A stretch of 64,000 bases of DNA from Bifidobacterium [indicum] DSM 20214 = LMG 11587 (GTDB lineage: Bacteria; Actinomycetota; Actinomycetes; Actinomycetales; Bifidobacteriaceae): contig NZ_CP006018.1 of NCBI RefSeq assembly GCF_000706765.1, positions 930,001 to 994,000 on the forward strand, read 5' to 3'. The stretch's first letter is position 1, and each line of letters starts with the position of its first letter. Both the position numbers and the translations under genes were made by a program. This document shows positions 37,766-48,101 of the stretch, one piece after another. The notes beneath the pieces were generated by a model. It was not told the origin of the DNA. It did not search any database and saw only the letters and a list, made by a program, of their open reading frames with translations.

Positions 37766-39328
37766 TCACTCCCACTCGATGGTTGCCGGCGGCTTGGAGG
37801 TGACATCCAAAACCACACGGTTGATGCCAGTGCACTCGTTGGTGATTCGCGTGGAGATGGTGGCCAGCACATCGTAGGGAAGCCTGGACCAATCGGCCGT
37901 CATGGCATCTTCTGAACTGACGGGGCGCAGAACGATGGGTGAACCGTACGTGCGTTCATCTCCCTGGACACCGACGGAGTGGACATCGGACAGAAGGACC
38001 ACCGGGCACTGCCATATGTCCCTGTCCAGGCCGGCCTTGGTCATTTCCTCACGGGCGATGGCATCAGCATCCCTCAGGAGGTCCAGTCGCTCCCTGGTGA
38101 TGTCACCGATGATGCGGATGCCCAGGCCGGGACCGGGGAAGGGCTGACGCCAGACGATTTCGTCAGGCAACCCCAGCTCGGTGCCGATGGCCCGTACCTC
38201 ATCCTTGAATAGGGCACGCAGAGGCTCCACAAGGGTGAAGTTCAGATCATCAGGAAGACCACCCACATTATGGTGCGACTTGATGTTGGAGGCGCCATCC
38301 CCGCCACCGGACTCCACCACATCCGGGTAGAGGGTTCCCTGGACCAGGAAGCGGACCTCCTCCCCTTTCTGCCCGGCCTGCTCGACAACCTGTCTTGCAG
38401 CCTTCTCGAAGGTACGGATGAACTTCTCGCCGATGATCTTCCGCTTGCGCTCAGGCTCTGAAACGCCTTTCAGGGCGGCAAGGAAGTCATCTGAAGCGTC
38501 CACGGCAATCAGCTTGATGCCCGTGGCCTTGACGAAATCATGCTTGACCTGCTCCACCTCACCCTTACGCAGGAGGCCATGGTCAACAAAGACGCAGGTG
38601 AGCTGATCCCCTACCGCCTTATGGACCAGGGCGGCCGCAACGGCCGAGTCCACACCGCCCGAGAGTCCGCAGATGACCTGGTGAGGGCCTACCTCGCGGC
38701 GGATCGCCTGAACCTGATCCTCGATGATATTTGAGGCGTTCCAGTTGGAGGGCAGACCGGCACAGTCATGAAGGAAGTGTTCGATGAGGTCCTGCCCCAA
38801 AGGAGTGTTGGTGACCTCGGGGTGCCACTGAACCCCATAGAGTCCCCTGGCCGGATCCTGCATGGCCGCGACCGGGGCCCCCTCGGTATGGGCCAGAACC
38901 TCGAAGCCCTCAGGGGCCTGGATGACAGCCACACCATGGCTCATCCAGACATCCTGACTTGCCGGGGAATCCTGGAGAATCCCCTTGGAGGCATCAATCA
39001 CAGCTTCCGTCTTGCCATACTCACCCAGGGCCGCCTTGTCGACCCGCCCGCCAAGTTCATGAGCCATGACCTGGAAGCCGTAGCAGATACCCAACACAGG
39101 TACGCCCGCTTCGAAGATGCGCTTATCGATGGTGGGGGCGCCGTCCACATACACAGAGGCAGGTCCGCCCGAGAGGATGATGGCCTGGGGGTCCTTGTTC
39201 AGCATCTGATCCACTGACATGGAATGCGGAACCAGCTCCGAATAGACGCCCGCCTCCCTGACGCGCCTGGCAATAAGCTGTGCATACTGTGCGCCGAAAT
39301 CGACCACCAGGACGGGACCCTGTGCCAT
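37766..39328 (-). CDS. guaA: GMP synthase (glutamine-hydrolysing)
   Basis: Converts XMP to GMP, the step after xanthine phosphoribosyltransferase. 520 residues: class I amidotransferase domain with nucleophile in [11 protein letters not shown] (about 82) and HPEVTNT, ATP pyrophosphatase domain with [18 protein letters not shown] (about 225), and the C-terminal dimerization domain ending in [26 protein letters not shown] lies 5 bases before the ATG. Full length. Confidence 0.97.
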   Translation of the reverse strand: MAQGPVLVVDFGAQYAQLIARRVREAGVYSELVPHSMSVDQMLNKDPQAIILSGGPASVYVDGAPTIDKRIFEAGVPVLGICYGFQVMAHELGGRVDKAALGEYGKTEAVIDASKGILQDSPASQDVWMSHGVAVIQAPEGFEVLAHTEGAPVAAMQDPARGLYGVQWHPEVTNTPLGQDLIEHFLHDCAGLPSNWNASNIIEDQVQAIRREVGPHQVICGLSGGVDSAVAAALVHKAVGDQLTCVFVDHGLLRKGEVEQVKHDFVKATGIKLIAVDASDDFLAALKGVSEPERKRKIIGEKFIRTFEKAARQVVEQAGQKGEEVRFLVQGTLYPDVVESGGGDGASNIKSHHNVGGLPDDLNFTLVEPLRALFKDEVRAIGTELGLPDEIVWRQPFPGPGLGIRIIGDITRERLDLLRDADAIAREEMTKAGLDRDIWQCPVVLLSDVHSVGVQGDERTYGSPIVLRPVSSEDAMTADWSRLPYDVLATISTRITNECTGINRVVLDVTSKPPATIEWE

Positions 39329-39746
39329 ATGACTCCTTATATATACGTGTATCTAGTTTGGTGACCTTACCTGCGCCGGAACCTGGATTCCGGACATAAG
39401 GATACCTATAGTATTGCCGGTGTTTCAGACAATGATAGTACCCGCCTTCGCCCCTGTTGACTGGTGGAGGCACACGGATGCCACGTAAACCCCCCGTAGG
39501 CCTTTCGGTCCTATATCATTCAGCCTCAAATGGCCTTGTTCCAGACTGCCAAGATGAGTGAAACCAGACAAAATATGCGCTTTTCCTCACAATAGTGAAC
39601 ACCCACAGTAAGAAAACGCTCAGAAAGTCGGCTCTCTCACGTACCATAAGAGGCATTGGATATGGGTCCTGACTGGCGTTGAAGAAACGACATTATGACC
39701 TGTAACCGAGGATAATAAACAATCGCACTAAAGTGCAGGAGTACAC
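39329..39746. other. Divergent intergenic region between guaA and xfp
   Basis: 418 bases without a credible gene. It must hold the promoters of guaA (minus) and xfp (plus). An inverted repeat CCGGAA-6-TTCCGG lies at about 39372-39395. A possible xfp promoter is TTGAAG followed 16 bases later by TGTAAC around 39680-39706, but this is weak. A small GCAC/GTGC hairpin precedes the xfp ribosome-binding site. No riboswitch or tRNA was recognised. Confidence 0.45.
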
Positions 39747-42221
39747 ATGACGAATCCTGTTATTGGCACCCCCTGGGCGAAGCTGGAAACCCCCATCGCC
39801 GAGGAGACCCTCGAGGCCGTCGATAAGTATTGGCGCGCCGCCAATTACCTTTCCATCGGACAGATCTATCTTCGCAGCAACCCCCTGATGAAGGAACCCT
39901 TCACCCGGGAGGATGTCAAGCACCGTCTGGTAGGCCACTGGGGCACCACCCCCGGCCTGAACTTCCTGCTGGGCCATATCAACCGACTGATTGCGGACCA
40001 TCAGCAGAACACCGTGATCATCATGGGACCGGGCCACGGCGGCCCCGCCGGTACCTCCCAGTCCTACCTGGACGGTACCTACAACGAGTACTACCCCCAG
40101 ATCACCAATGATGAGTCCGGGATGCAGAAGTTCTTCCGCCAGTTCTCCTACCCGGGCGGCATCCCCTCTCACTTCGCCCCGGAGACCCCCGGGTCCATCC
40201 ACGAGGGCGGCGAGCTGGGCTATGCCCTCTCCCACGCCTATGGCGCCATCATGAACAACCCCAGCCTCTTCGTGCCCTGCATCGTCGGCGACGGCGAAGC
40301 TGAGACCGGCCCCCTGGCCACCGGCTGGCAGTCCAACAAGCTGGTCAACCCCCGCACCGACGGCATCGTCCTGCCGATCCTGCACCTGAACGGCTACAAG
40401 ATCGCCAACCCGACCATCCTGTCGCGCATTTCCGACGAGGAACTCCATGAGTTCTTCCACGGTATGGGTTACGAGCCCTTCGAGTTCGTCGCCGGCTTCG
40501 ACGATGAGGACCACATCTCCATCCACGCTCGGTTCGCCGAACTCATGGAGACCGTCTTCGACAAGATCTGCGACATCAAGGCTCGTGCACAGACCGACGA
40601 TATGACTCGTCCCTTCTACCCGATGATCATCTTCCGCACGCCCAAGGGTTGGACCTGCCCCAAGTTCATCGATGGCAAGAAGACCGAGGGCTCCTGGCGT
40701 TCGCACCAGGTGCCGCTGGCTTCCGCACGCGACACCGAGGCTCACTTCCAGGTCCTCAAGGACTGGCTGTCCTCCTACAACCCCAGCGAGCTCTTCGACG
40801 AGAAGGGCGCTCTGCGGCCCGAGGTGACCAGCTTCATGCCCAAGGGCGACCTGCGTATCGGCGAGAACCCGAATGCCAACGGCGGACGTCTCCTGAAGCC
40901 GCTGGAGCTGCCTGACGTTCACGACTACGAGATCGACGTCAAGAAGCACGGTCATGGCTGGGGCGCCACCGAGGCCACCCGCGTCCTGGGTTACTACACC
41001 CGCGACGTCATGGCCAAGAACCCCACCGACTTCCGCATCTTCGGCCCCGACGAGACGGCTTCGAACCGTCTGGCCGCCGCCTTCGATGTGACCAACAAGC
41101 AGTGGGACGCTGACTACCTCTCCGAGCTGACCGACGAGCACATGGCCCACACCGGCCAGATCATCGAGCAGCTCTCCGAGCACCAGATGGAAGGCTTCCT
41201 GGAGGGTTACCTCCTGACCGGTCGTCACGGCATCTGGAGCTCCTATGAGTCCTTCGTGCACGTTGTCGATTCGATGATCAACCAGCACGCCAAGTGGCTG
41301 GAGGCAACGGTCCGCGAGATTCCGTGGCGCAAGCCCATCGCCGGCATGAACCTCCTGGTCACCTCGCACGTCTGGCGCCAGGACCACAACGGGTTCTCGC
41401 ATCAGGATCCCGGCTTCGTCGACATCCTGCTGAACAAGAACTTCAACAACGACCATGTCAGCAACATCTACTTCCCTGCGGATGCCAACATGCTGCTGAA
41501 CGTCGGTGAGCGTTGCTACAAGTCCACCAACTGCATCAACGCCATCTTCGCCGGCAAGCAGCCCGCAGCCACCTATCAGACTGTGGACGAAGCGGCAGCC
41601 GAACTGGAGAAGGGCGCTGCACGTTGGGATTGGGCTTCCAACGCCAAGGATGCCGAGGACGCCGACGTCATCATCGCCACCGCTGGTGACGTCCCCACCC
41701 AGGAGGCTCTGGCAGCCGATGACATGCTTCAGAAGCTGGGCCTGAAGGTCCAGTTCGTGAATGTTGTCGACCTGCTGAAGATCCAGGATGTCGAGGAGAA
41801 CGACCAGGCCCTGTCCGATGAGGAGTTCACTGAGCTCTTCAGCAAGGACAAGCCCGTCCTCTTCGCCTTCCACGCCTATCCGGGCTCTATCTACCGCCTG
41901 ATCCACGGCCGTCCCAACCATGACAGCTTCAAGGTTCACGGTTACGAGGAGCAGGGTTCCACCACCACACCCTTCGATATGGTGCGCGTCAACAACATGG
42001 ATCGTTGGTGCCTGGCGGCCTCCGCCCTGCAGATGGTGGACGCACAGAAGTACGCCGACCAGATCGACAAGTGGACCAAGTTCCGCGACGAAGCCTTCCA
42101 GTTCGCCGTGGACAAGGGTTACGACCACCCCGATTACACCGATTGGGTCTGGCCCGATGCCAACCGCGCCGGACAGGAGACCATCTCCGCAACCGCCGCA
42201 ACCGCCGGAGACAACGAGTAA
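39747..42221 (+). CDS. xfp: Xylulose-5-phosphate/fructose-6-phosphate phosphoketolase
   Basis: Key enzyme of the bifid shunt: TPP-dependent cleavage of Xu5P or F6P to acetyl phosphate. 824 residues, full length. The N-terminus [10 protein letters not shown], the [11 protein letters not shown] segment, the TPP motif with [18 protein letters not shown] (about 180) and the [17 protein letters not shown] motif (about 545) are the phosphoketolase signatures. It has strong codon bias typical of very highly expressed genes. GCAGGAG is positioned 7 bases before the ATG. It is followed by a terminator, then pta and ackA, which convert acetyl phosphate further. Confidence 0.99.
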   Translation: MTNPVIGTPWAKLETPIAEETLEAVDKYWRAANYLSIGQIYLRSNPLMKEPFTREDVKHRLVGHWGTTPGLNFLLGHINRLIADHQQNTVIIMGPGHGGPAGTSQSYLDGTYNEYYPQITNDESGMQKFFRQFSYPGGIPSHFAPETPGSIHEGGELGYALSHAYGAIMNNPSLFVPCIVGDGEAETGPLATGWQSNKLVNPRTDGIVLPILHLNGYKIANPTILSRISDEELHEFFHGMGYEPFEFVAGFDDEDHISIHARFAELMETVFDKICDIKARAQTDDMTRPFYPMIIFRTPKGWTCPKFIDGKKTEGSWRSHQVPLASARDTEAHFQVLKDWLSSYNPSELFDEKGALRPEVTSFMPKGDLRIGENPNANGGRLLKPLELPDVHDYEIDVKKHGHGWGATEATRVLGYYTRDVMAKNPTDFRIFGPDETASNRLAAAFDVTNKQWDADYLSELTDEHMAHTGQIIEQLSEHQMEGFLEGYLLTGRHGIWSSYESFVHVVDSMINQHAKWLEATVREIPWRKPIAGMNLLVTSHVWRQDHNGFSHQDPGFVDILLNKNFNNDHVSNIYFPADANMLLNVGERCYKSTNCINAIFAGKQPAATYQTVDEAAAELEKGAARWDWASNAKDAEDADVIIATAGDVPTQEALAADDMLQKLGLKVQFVNVVDLLKIQDVEENDQALSDEEFTELFSKDKPVLFAFHAYPGSIYRLIHGRPNHDSFKVHGYEEQGSTTTPFDMVRVNNMDRWCLAASALQMVDAQKYADQIDKWTKFRDEAFQFAVDKGYDHPDYTDWVWPDANRAGQETISATAATAGDNE

Positions 42222-42276
42222 TATCACCGGTTGGTACCCTGGGCTGATTCATCAGTCCCGGCACCGGTAAACTCCG

Positions 42277-42309
42277 AAATCCCCACCGTCTTCGGGCGGT
42301 GGGGATTTT
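42277..42309 (+). terminator. Rho-independent terminator after xfp
   Basis: Stem AAATCCCCACCG with a near-perfect complement, loop TCTTCGGG, followed by TTTT. Confidence 0.9.
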
Positions 42310-42486
42310 CCCTATCCATGAAGATCCCCTGGGGCGGCTTCTGAAAACCATCAGGTCGATTTACTTTGCCGAAAGGCATGACATCGGCGTGCACAACAGG
42401 CAGGCACTTCGGCTGCCATCGGCACTATACTGATGAATGGTTGTGAACAAGGCAGTCACATACAACGTATGAACGGGAGAGGCACA

Positions 42487-44178
42487 GTGAGACCTACAAG
42501 CATCACCATCATCAGCCCGGAGGCGGCAAACGGCCGTAACGTCGTGGCCTACGGTCTGACAAAGGCCCTTTCAGCCCGGATGAAGACGGCCATCCTGCGT
42601 CCGGTGGCCTGCCACAAGGAGATGCTGACCAACACCCTCATCGCAGCCAGCAGTGCTCAGGACCTGACCGCAGCGGACAGTCGAGGAACATGCCCCTGCA
42701 AGGCCACACAGGACACGGTCCAGACCCGCGCAGATGCCCTGGTGGCCCGCGACCGGGTCATTGCGCAGACCGACCCCGATATGCTTCTGGTAGTAGGCAG
42801 CGACCATTCCAAAGTATTTGACCCTGAGATCATGGAGCTGAATTCCGACATCGCCGCAGACCTCCGCTCCCCCGTCCTTCTGGTGGTCTGCACCATCGGA
42901 CGCGAACCCGGGCAGGTTCTGAAGACCGTTCAGGCCTGCCGCAAGACCGTCGAAGCCAGTGGCACCACCCTGGCCGGGGTATTCATCTCAGGGTGCGAGG
43001 AAGAGCAGAAAGAACCCCTGCAAGAAGCCTTCAGGGATTATGATCGCCCGATCTGGACCGTCTCCAAGAGGGAATTCGACACTGCCCCGGAAGCTGAGCA
43101 GGTACGCGAAGAGGCCTACAGCGCATTCAGCAGCGATGTCAACATCGACCAGGTGCTCAAGGCCGTTGAGGAGTCTAATCCTCAAGTTACCACCCCTGTA
43201 GCCTTCCAGAACGACCTCCTGGCCAGAGCCAAGGCAGACAAGAAGACCATTGTGCTGCCTGAGGGAGGCGAGGACCGCATCGTCAAGGCCGCCGACTACC
43301 TGCTGGCCCGCGACATCGTCGATCTGATCATCGTCGGCGAAGAGGATGCCATCCTGGCACGCGGCAAGGAGTTGGGGCTGACCAGTCTTGACAAGGCCAC
43401 CTTCCAGGCCATGGACGACGAGAGTGTCCTGGAACTCATGACCGATAAACTCTGTGAACTCAGAGCCAAGAAGGGAATGACCCACGACCAGGCACGTCAG
43501 CAGCTGGCCGATGCCTCCTACTTCGGTACCATGCTGGTCATCATGGGCAGGGCCGATGGTCTGGTCTCCGGTTCCATCAACTCCACAGCCAATACAGTCC
43601 GTCCCGCCCTCCAGGTCATCAAGACCAAGCCTGATGCCTCCCTCGTCTCCGGGGCCTTCCTCATGTGCTTCCGAGACCATGTGGCCGTCTTCGCCGACTG
43701 TGCAATCAACCTGAACCCCAACGCCGAGCAGCTGGCCGATATCGCCATCCAATCGGCCCAGACCGCGAAGTCGTTTGGCATCGAGCCCAAGGTCGGTATG
43801 CTCTCATATTCCACACTGGGCTCCGGTAAGGGTCCCGATGTGGATCTGGTCGAGGAGGCCACCCGTTTGGCCAAGGAGAAGGCCCCTGACCTGCCCATCG
43901 TCGGGTCAATCCAGTTCGATGCGGCCTGGTCCCCCACCGTAGCCGCCACCAAGGCCCAGGGCGACCCCGTCGCCGGCCAGGTCAACGTCTTCGTCTTTCC
44001 CAATCTCTGTGCAGGAAACATCGGTTACAAGGCCGTCCAGCGCACCTCGGGCGCCCTGGCCATAGGCCCTGTTCTTCAGGGTCTGAACCGACCGGTGAAC
44101 GACCTCTCCCGTGGTGCTTTGGTGGCCGACATCATCGATACCGTGGCCCTGACCGCCGTCGAAGCCCAGCAGGACTGA
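42487..44178 (+). CDS. pta: Phosphate acetyltransferase
   Basis: Interconverts acetyl phosphate and acetyl-CoA. 563 residues from the GTG at 42487, which is preceded by GGGAGAGG. An N-terminal P-loop-like BioD/DRTGG-type region (1-~240) is followed by the PTA_PTB catalytic domain (about 250-563) with LPEGGEDRIVKAADYL, MGRADGLVSGSINSTANTVRP, and the C-terminal VFPNLCAGNIGYKAVQR. The frame is open 18 codons upstream but without a ribosome-binding site. Part of the xfp-pta-ackA acetate module. Confidence 0.95.
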   Translation: MRPTSITIISPEAANGRNVVAYGLTKALSARMKTAILRPVACHKEMLTNTLIAASSAQDLTAADSRGTCPCKATQDTVQTRADALVARDRVIAQTDPDMLLVVGSDHSKVFDPEIMELNSDIAADLRSPVLLVVCTIGREPGQVLKTVQACRKTVEASGTTLAGVFISGCEEEQKEPLQEAFRDYDRPIWTVSKREFDTAPEAEQVREEAYSAFSSDVNIDQVLKAVEESNPQVTTPVAFQNDLLARAKADKKTIVLPEGGEDRIVKAADYLLARDIVDLIIVGEEDAILARGKELGLTSLDKATFQAMDDESVLELMTDKLCELRAKKGMTHDQARQQLADASYFGTMLVIMGRADGLVSGSINSTANTVRPALQVIKTKPDASLVSGAFLMCFRDHVAVFADCAINLNPNAEQLADIAIQSAQTAKSFGIEPKVGMLSYSTLGSGKGPDVDLVEEATRLAKEKAPDLPIVGSIQFDAAWSPTVAATKAQGDPVAGQVNVFVFPNLCAGNIGYKAVQRTSGALAIGPVLQGLNRPVNDLSRGALVADIIDTVALTAVEAQQD

Positions 44179-44222
44179 GCCCGATAGCGACACACACTTA
44201 CAGGGTTGTATGGCATCATTCT

Positions 44223-44255
44223 GAGGCCCCGGCACTTTATACAGGCCGGGGCCTC
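44223..44255 (+). terminator. Probable terminator between pta and ackA
   Basis: Perfect 11-bp GC-rich stem GAGGCCCCGGC and complement with an 11-base loop. There is no good T run, so it may only attenuate or act with other factors. It suggests that ackA also has its own promoter. Confidence 0.55.
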
Positions 44256-44390
44256 TCGCGTGCACTTGGATCCACCGGAGGATCAGGTATCAAAAACAGC
44301 ATTTCAAAGCCATTTGTAAGGGGTGGCGAGTAATCTGTTGACTGATTGAGGAGCTGTATGCTCCATCCAGTACATCAGGAGGATGCCCCA

Positions 44391-45617
44391 ATGGCGAAAA
44401 CCGTCCTAGTCATCAATTCGGGTTCCAGCTCGATCAAGTATCAGCTGGTGGATCTGGAGACCAGCCAGGCCCTGGCCTCCGGCCTGGTCGAGAAGATCGG
44501 CGAACCCGTTGACGGACATTACAAGCATGAGTATCAGGGTCAGAAGCATGAGCTGGAAGAGCCCATCCACAACCACGAGACCGGCCTGAAGCGTGTTCTG
44601 GACTTCTTCAAGGAGTATGGCCCGAATCTGGACGAAGCCGGAATCATCGCTGTCGGCCACAGGGTGGTCCAGGGCGGCTCCCTCTTCCCCAAGCCTGCAC
44701 TGCTGACAGAAAAGACCCTGAACCAGGTCAAGGATCTGGCGGTTCTCGCTCCCCTCCACAACGGTCCCGAGGCCGAGGGGGCCGAAGTCATGAGCAAGCT
44801 CATGCCCGATACTCCGCAGGTCTTCGTCTTCGATTCCTCCTTCTTCTTCGATCTGCCCAAACAAGCCTCCACGTACGCACTGAACAAGGAGATTGCCGAG
44901 CAGTATCAGATCCGTCGCTACGGTGCCCACGGCACCAGCCACCAGTATGTGGGTCAGCTGGTTCCCGACCTGATCGGCAAGCCTGCCGAAGGTCTGCGCC
45001 AGATTGTGCTGCACATCGGTAACGGGGCTTCAGCCTCTGCACAGGTCTCCGGCAAGCCGATTGAGACCTCCATGGGCCTGACCCCCCTCGAAGGTCTGGT
45101 CATGGGCGGCCGTACCGGCGACATAGACCCTGCCGTGGTCTTCCACCTGATTCGCAACGCCCACATGAGCGTCGACGAACTGGACACCCTCTTCAACAAG
45201 CGTTCCGGCATGACCGGCATGACCGGCTTCGGTGACATGCGTGAGATTCACCGTCTGATCGCCGAGGGCGACAAGGATGCCAAGCTGGCACTCGACATCT
45301 ATGTTCACCGCATCGTCGGCTACATCGGAAACTACACCGCTCAGATGGGCGGCCTGGATGCCATCACCTTTACCGCTGGTGTCGGTGAGAACGATGAAAT
45401 CGTCCGCAGGCGTGTCATCCAGCAGCTCGCTCCCTTCGGCATCAAGCTGGATGAGGCCAAGAACGATGTGCGGTCCAAGGAACGCAGAATCATCTCGACC
45501 CCCGACAGTTCGGTCAAGGTCTGCATCGTCCCCACCAACGAAGAGCTCTCCATCGCCCGTCAGGCAGAGGTCGTCGCCAACGAGGGTGATTCCTACGGCA
45601 ACAAGTTCGAGGCCTGA
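44391..45617 (+). CDS. ackA: Acetate kinase
   Basis: Makes ATP from acetyl phosphate and releases acetate. 408 residues from the ATG at 44391, with AGGAGG 8 bases upstream. Signatures: LVINSGSSSIKYQL (start), GHRVVQGGSLF (about 86), FDSSFFFDLP, HIGNGASASAQ, and FTAGVGENDEIVRRRV near 325. Last of the xfp-pta-ackA group and the main ATP-yielding step of the shunt together with pyruvate kinase. Confidence 0.98.
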   Translation: MAKTVLVINSGSSSIKYQLVDLETSQALASGLVEKIGEPVDGHYKHEYQGQKHELEEPIHNHETGLKRVLDFFKEYGPNLDEAGIIAVGHRVVQGGSLFPKPALLTEKTLNQVKDLAVLAPLHNGPEAEGAEVMSKLMPDTPQVFVFDSSFFFDLPKQASTYALNKEIAEQYQIRRYGAHGTSHQYVGQLVPDLIGKPAEGLRQIVLHIGNGASASAQVSGKPIETSMGLTPLEGLVMGGRTGDIDPAVVFHLIRNAHMSVDELDTLFNKRSGMTGMTGFGDMREIHRLIAEGDKDAKLALDIYVHRIVGYIGNYTAQMGGLDAITFTAGVGENDEIVRRRVIQQLAPFGIKLDEAKNDVRSKERRIISTPDSSVKVCIVPTNEELSIARQAEVVANEGDSYGNKFEA

Positions 45618-45684
45618 GACCGGGCTGTCCAACCCTCGCCTTATCCCCTCCGGGGAGTGAGACCGTAGGGTAGGCGGTCAGGTG

Positions 45685-45735
45685 TGAAATGAGGTCGTCA
45701 ACCACATTTGAACTGTGGTTGACGACCTCATTTCA
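45685..45735. terminator. Bidirectional terminator with a perfect 22-bp stem
   Basis: Arms at 45685-45706 and 45714-45735 are exact complements with a 7-base loop; the ends are A-rich/T-rich. It lies between convergent ackA and the IMPase-family gene and begins 6 bases past the latter's stop on the minus side. Confidence 0.88.
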
Positions 45736-45740
45736 TATCG

Positions 45741-46541
45741 TCATCGGTTCAAAGCCGACAAGGCCTCCTTGTGCAGAAGTCCGTTACTGGCCAGGCCATT
45801 GCCTCCCCAGGGACCTGGATTGCCTGACAGGTCTGTGAAGGTGCCTCCTGCTTCGGTCACAATGGGGACCAGCGCCCCCATATCGTAGAGGTCCAGCTCC
45901 GGCTCGGCAGCCAGATCGATGGCTCCCTGGGCCAGGAGCATGTACTGCCAGAAATCACCGAATCCGCGCAAACGCCATATCCTATCCGTCAGGTCGATAA
46001 GCTGCTCCCGCCGGCCGATGGCCTTCCACCCGGTCAGGGACGATATGGACATGGAGGCATCTTCCATATGATCCACCTTGGATACGTGGATTGCCTGGGG
46101 GGCTTCACCCTGCCGCACCATATAGGCACCCATCCCTCGGGCGGCGTACCAGATGGTACCCAGCATAGGGGCGGAAACCACACCGACCACCATTTGGTGA
46201 TCCACTTCCAGCCCTATCAGGGTTGCCCATACGGGGACACCTCGCACATAGTTCTTGGTTCCGTCAATCGGGTCGATGATCCATCGTCGTCCGTTGGACT
46301 CCTGCCTTCCCAGCTCTTCTGCATAGACGGTGTCATCAGGCCTGACCTCGGCCAGTATGCGACGGATCACCGCTTCCGCTTCCCTATCGGCCTGGGTGAC
46401 AGGTGTATTGTCCGCTTTCCGTTCGACGTGGAGATGCGGCGACTTGAAATAGTCCGTAGTGACCAGGTCCGCCTGTCCGGCCATGGCAATGGCCAGGTCC
46501 AGATCGTCCTGCAAGGACCACTCCTCAGCCTCAATGCTCAT
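45741..46541 (-). CDS. hisN: Inositol monophosphatase family protein, likely histidinol-phosphatase
   Basis: Lithium-sensitive, Mg-dependent phosphatase of the FIG/IMP family, 266 residues. Metal motifs: VYAEELG (about 92), IIDPIDGTKNYVRG (about 108) and DLYDMGALVPIVTEAGG near 220. The order and sequence resemble actinobacterial HisN histidinol-phosphatases, but inositol or other sugar phosphates are possible. AAAGGAA precedes the ATG. It starts 34 bases after aroA. Confidence 0.85.
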   Translation of the reverse strand: MSIEAEEWSLQDDLDLAIAMAGQADLVTTDYFKSPHLHVERKADNTPVTQADREAEAVIRRILAEVRPDDTVYAEELGRQESNGRRWIIDPIDGTKNYVRGVPVWATLIGLEVDHQMVVGVVSAPMLGTIWYAARGMGAYMVRQGEAPQAIHVSKVDHMEDASMSISSLTGWKAIGRREQLIDLTDRIWRLRGFGDFWQYMLLAQGAIDLAAEPELDLYDMGALVPIVTEAGGTFTDLSGNPGPWGGNGLASNGLLHKEALSALNR

Positions 46542-46575
46542 GATACGGTTCCTTTCGCTGAATCCCCGAGGCGGC

Positions 46576-47934
46576 TCAGCCTCGCCTGCCTTCCGACAGC
46601 ATCCCAGCCCACATGCCGGGGAAGTCGGGCATGGTCTTGGCCGTGGTGCCGATGTTGCGCACCCGGATACCAGGTATCCTCAGTCCGATCATTGCGGCAA
46701 AGGTGGCCATGCGATGATCCGCATAGGTCTCCATGACAGCCCCATGCATGTCCTGGATGGGTACGGGTTCAATGGCCAGTCCATCATCCAGTTCACGGGC
46801 GCAGCCTCCCACCTTGGTGATTTCCGTCACCAACGCCTTGAGCCTGTTGGTTTCGTGTCCTCGCAGATGGGCAATGCCGTGAAGATGGCTCGGACCGTCC
46901 GCAAAGACCAGCATCGCCGCAATGGAGGGAACAATCTCACCTGCCGGTGACAAGTCGAAGTCACCAAGGCCGTGGATGACATCTCCGCCCGTCACCCTGC
47001 ATGAGGTGCCCCCCTGCCCGTCGGGAACCATCTCAACCGTCGCCCCCAGTGTCTCCAGATATCCCGGCAGCAGGCCGCCAGGTTGGGTCGTCCGGTCAGG
47101 CCAGTTGGGCACACAAACCTGTCCGCCTCCTATCAGGGCAGCCCCAAGGAAGGGAGCTGCATTCGACAGGTCGGGTTCCACCTGGACCCGATTGGGCAAC
47201 TGCGTCCCCGCCGCTCCCCTGCCTTCAACACTCCACCGACAGCGTGCTTCATCCGCCATGACTTCGAGCCCGGCCTGGCGAAGATCCTCAACGGTCATGG
47301 CGATGTGCGGAAGACTGGGAAGATGCTCACCTGAGTGGACGATGGTCATGGTGCCATCCGCCCTGGCAGCCAGAAGCAGAAGTCCGGAAATGAACTGTGA
47401 TGAGGCCGAAGAATCGATGGTGACCACTCTGCCGGTCAGATGATCCGGTGGCGTCAGCACAAAGGGAAGAAACCCTTCCTCCCCCAGATACTCAATCTTG
47501 GCCCCCAGCTGGGCCAACCCGTCAAGAAGGGGGCCCATGGGACGATGATAGGCCTGACGATCCCCGTCGAAGCGAGTGGGGCCATCCGCCAGCATGGCCA
47601 GACCAGGCACGAACCGCATGACGGTTCCGGCAAGCCCGCAGTCCACCCGGGCCCCACCGGTGAAGCGACCATCAGCTGGTGGAAGGACCTCCAAACTCGT
47701 CGGGTTGTCCGGATCGATCCGGCAATCCACCCCGAGAGCCTCCAGGGACCGGATCATCAGGTCCGTATCCCGTGACCTGAGCAGACCGGTCAGTCTGACA
47801 GGTCGACTTCCCAGTGCCGCCAAAACCAGATACCTGTTGGAGAGGGATTTGCTCCCCGGTACGGTTACCTCGGCATTCAAGGATTCGGTGGCCTGCGGTG
47901 CCGCCCATGTCTCTTCCACTGTCATGGTCCCCAT
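46576..47934 (-). CDS. aroA: 3-Phosphoshikimate 1-carboxyvinyltransferase (EPSP synthase)
   Basis: Sixth step of the shikimate pathway, target of glyphosate. 452 residues. Motifs: VPGSKSLSNRYLVLAAL (about 25), SRDTDLMIRSLEALG, DCGLAGTVMRFVPGLA, DSSASSQFISGLLLLAA, and YADHRMATFAAMIGL near the end. An in-frame ATG three codons later is an alternative start. Its product feeds AroC encoded about 25 kb away. Confidence 0.96.
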   Translation of the reverse strand: MGTMTVEETWAAPQATESLNAEVTVPGSKSLSNRYLVLAALGSRPVRLTGLLRSRDTDLMIRSLEALGVDCRIDPDNPTSLEVLPPADGRFTGGARVDCGLAGTVMRFVPGLAMLADGPTRFDGDRQAYHRPMGPLLDGLAQLGAKIEYLGEEGFLPFVLTPPDHLTGRVVTIDSSASSQFISGLLLLAARADGTMTIVHSGEHLPSLPHIAMTVEDLRQAGLEVMADEARCRWSVEGRGAAGTQLPNRVQVEPDLSNAAPFLGAALIGGGQVCVPNWPDRTTQPGGLLPGYLETLGATVEMVPDGQGGTSCRVTGGDVIHGLGDFDLSPAGEIVPSIAAMLVFADGPSHLHGIAHLRGHETNRLKALVTEITKVGGCARELDDGLAIEPVPIQDMHGAVMETYADHRMATFAAMIGLRIPGIRVRNIGTTAKTMPDFPGMWAGMLSEGRRG

Positions 47935-48027
47935 GGTAGCCGCAAGCGCGGAGCTTGACCGAAACCAGACGGTTGGGCCATCGTGCTATATTGATGAATT
48001 GTGCCTGGCGGGACCACCTCCGGGCAA

Positions 48028-48101
48028 CGGGCTATAGCGCAGCTTGGTAGCGCGCCTGCTTTGGGAGCAGGATGTCGCCGGTTCAAATCCGGCTAGCCCG
48101 A
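48028..48101 (+). tRNA. tRNA-Pro (anticodon TGG)
   Basis: 74 nucleotides: acceptor CGGGCTA pairs with TAGCCCG, anticodon stem CCTGC/GCAGG with loop TTTGGGA gives TGG, T arm GCCGGTTCAAATCCGGC. Discriminator A at 48101; CCA is not encoded. The stop codon of the Nudix gene on the other strand lies inside its T arm. Confidence 0.97.

Noticed and set aside
39693-42227. 844-codon open frame antisense to the whole of xfp
   Set aside because: It mirrors the strongly biased codons of xfp (GC-rich third positions make antisense frames open). It has no ribosome-binding site, no recognisable domain and Val/Gly/Leu-rich composition typical of such shadows.
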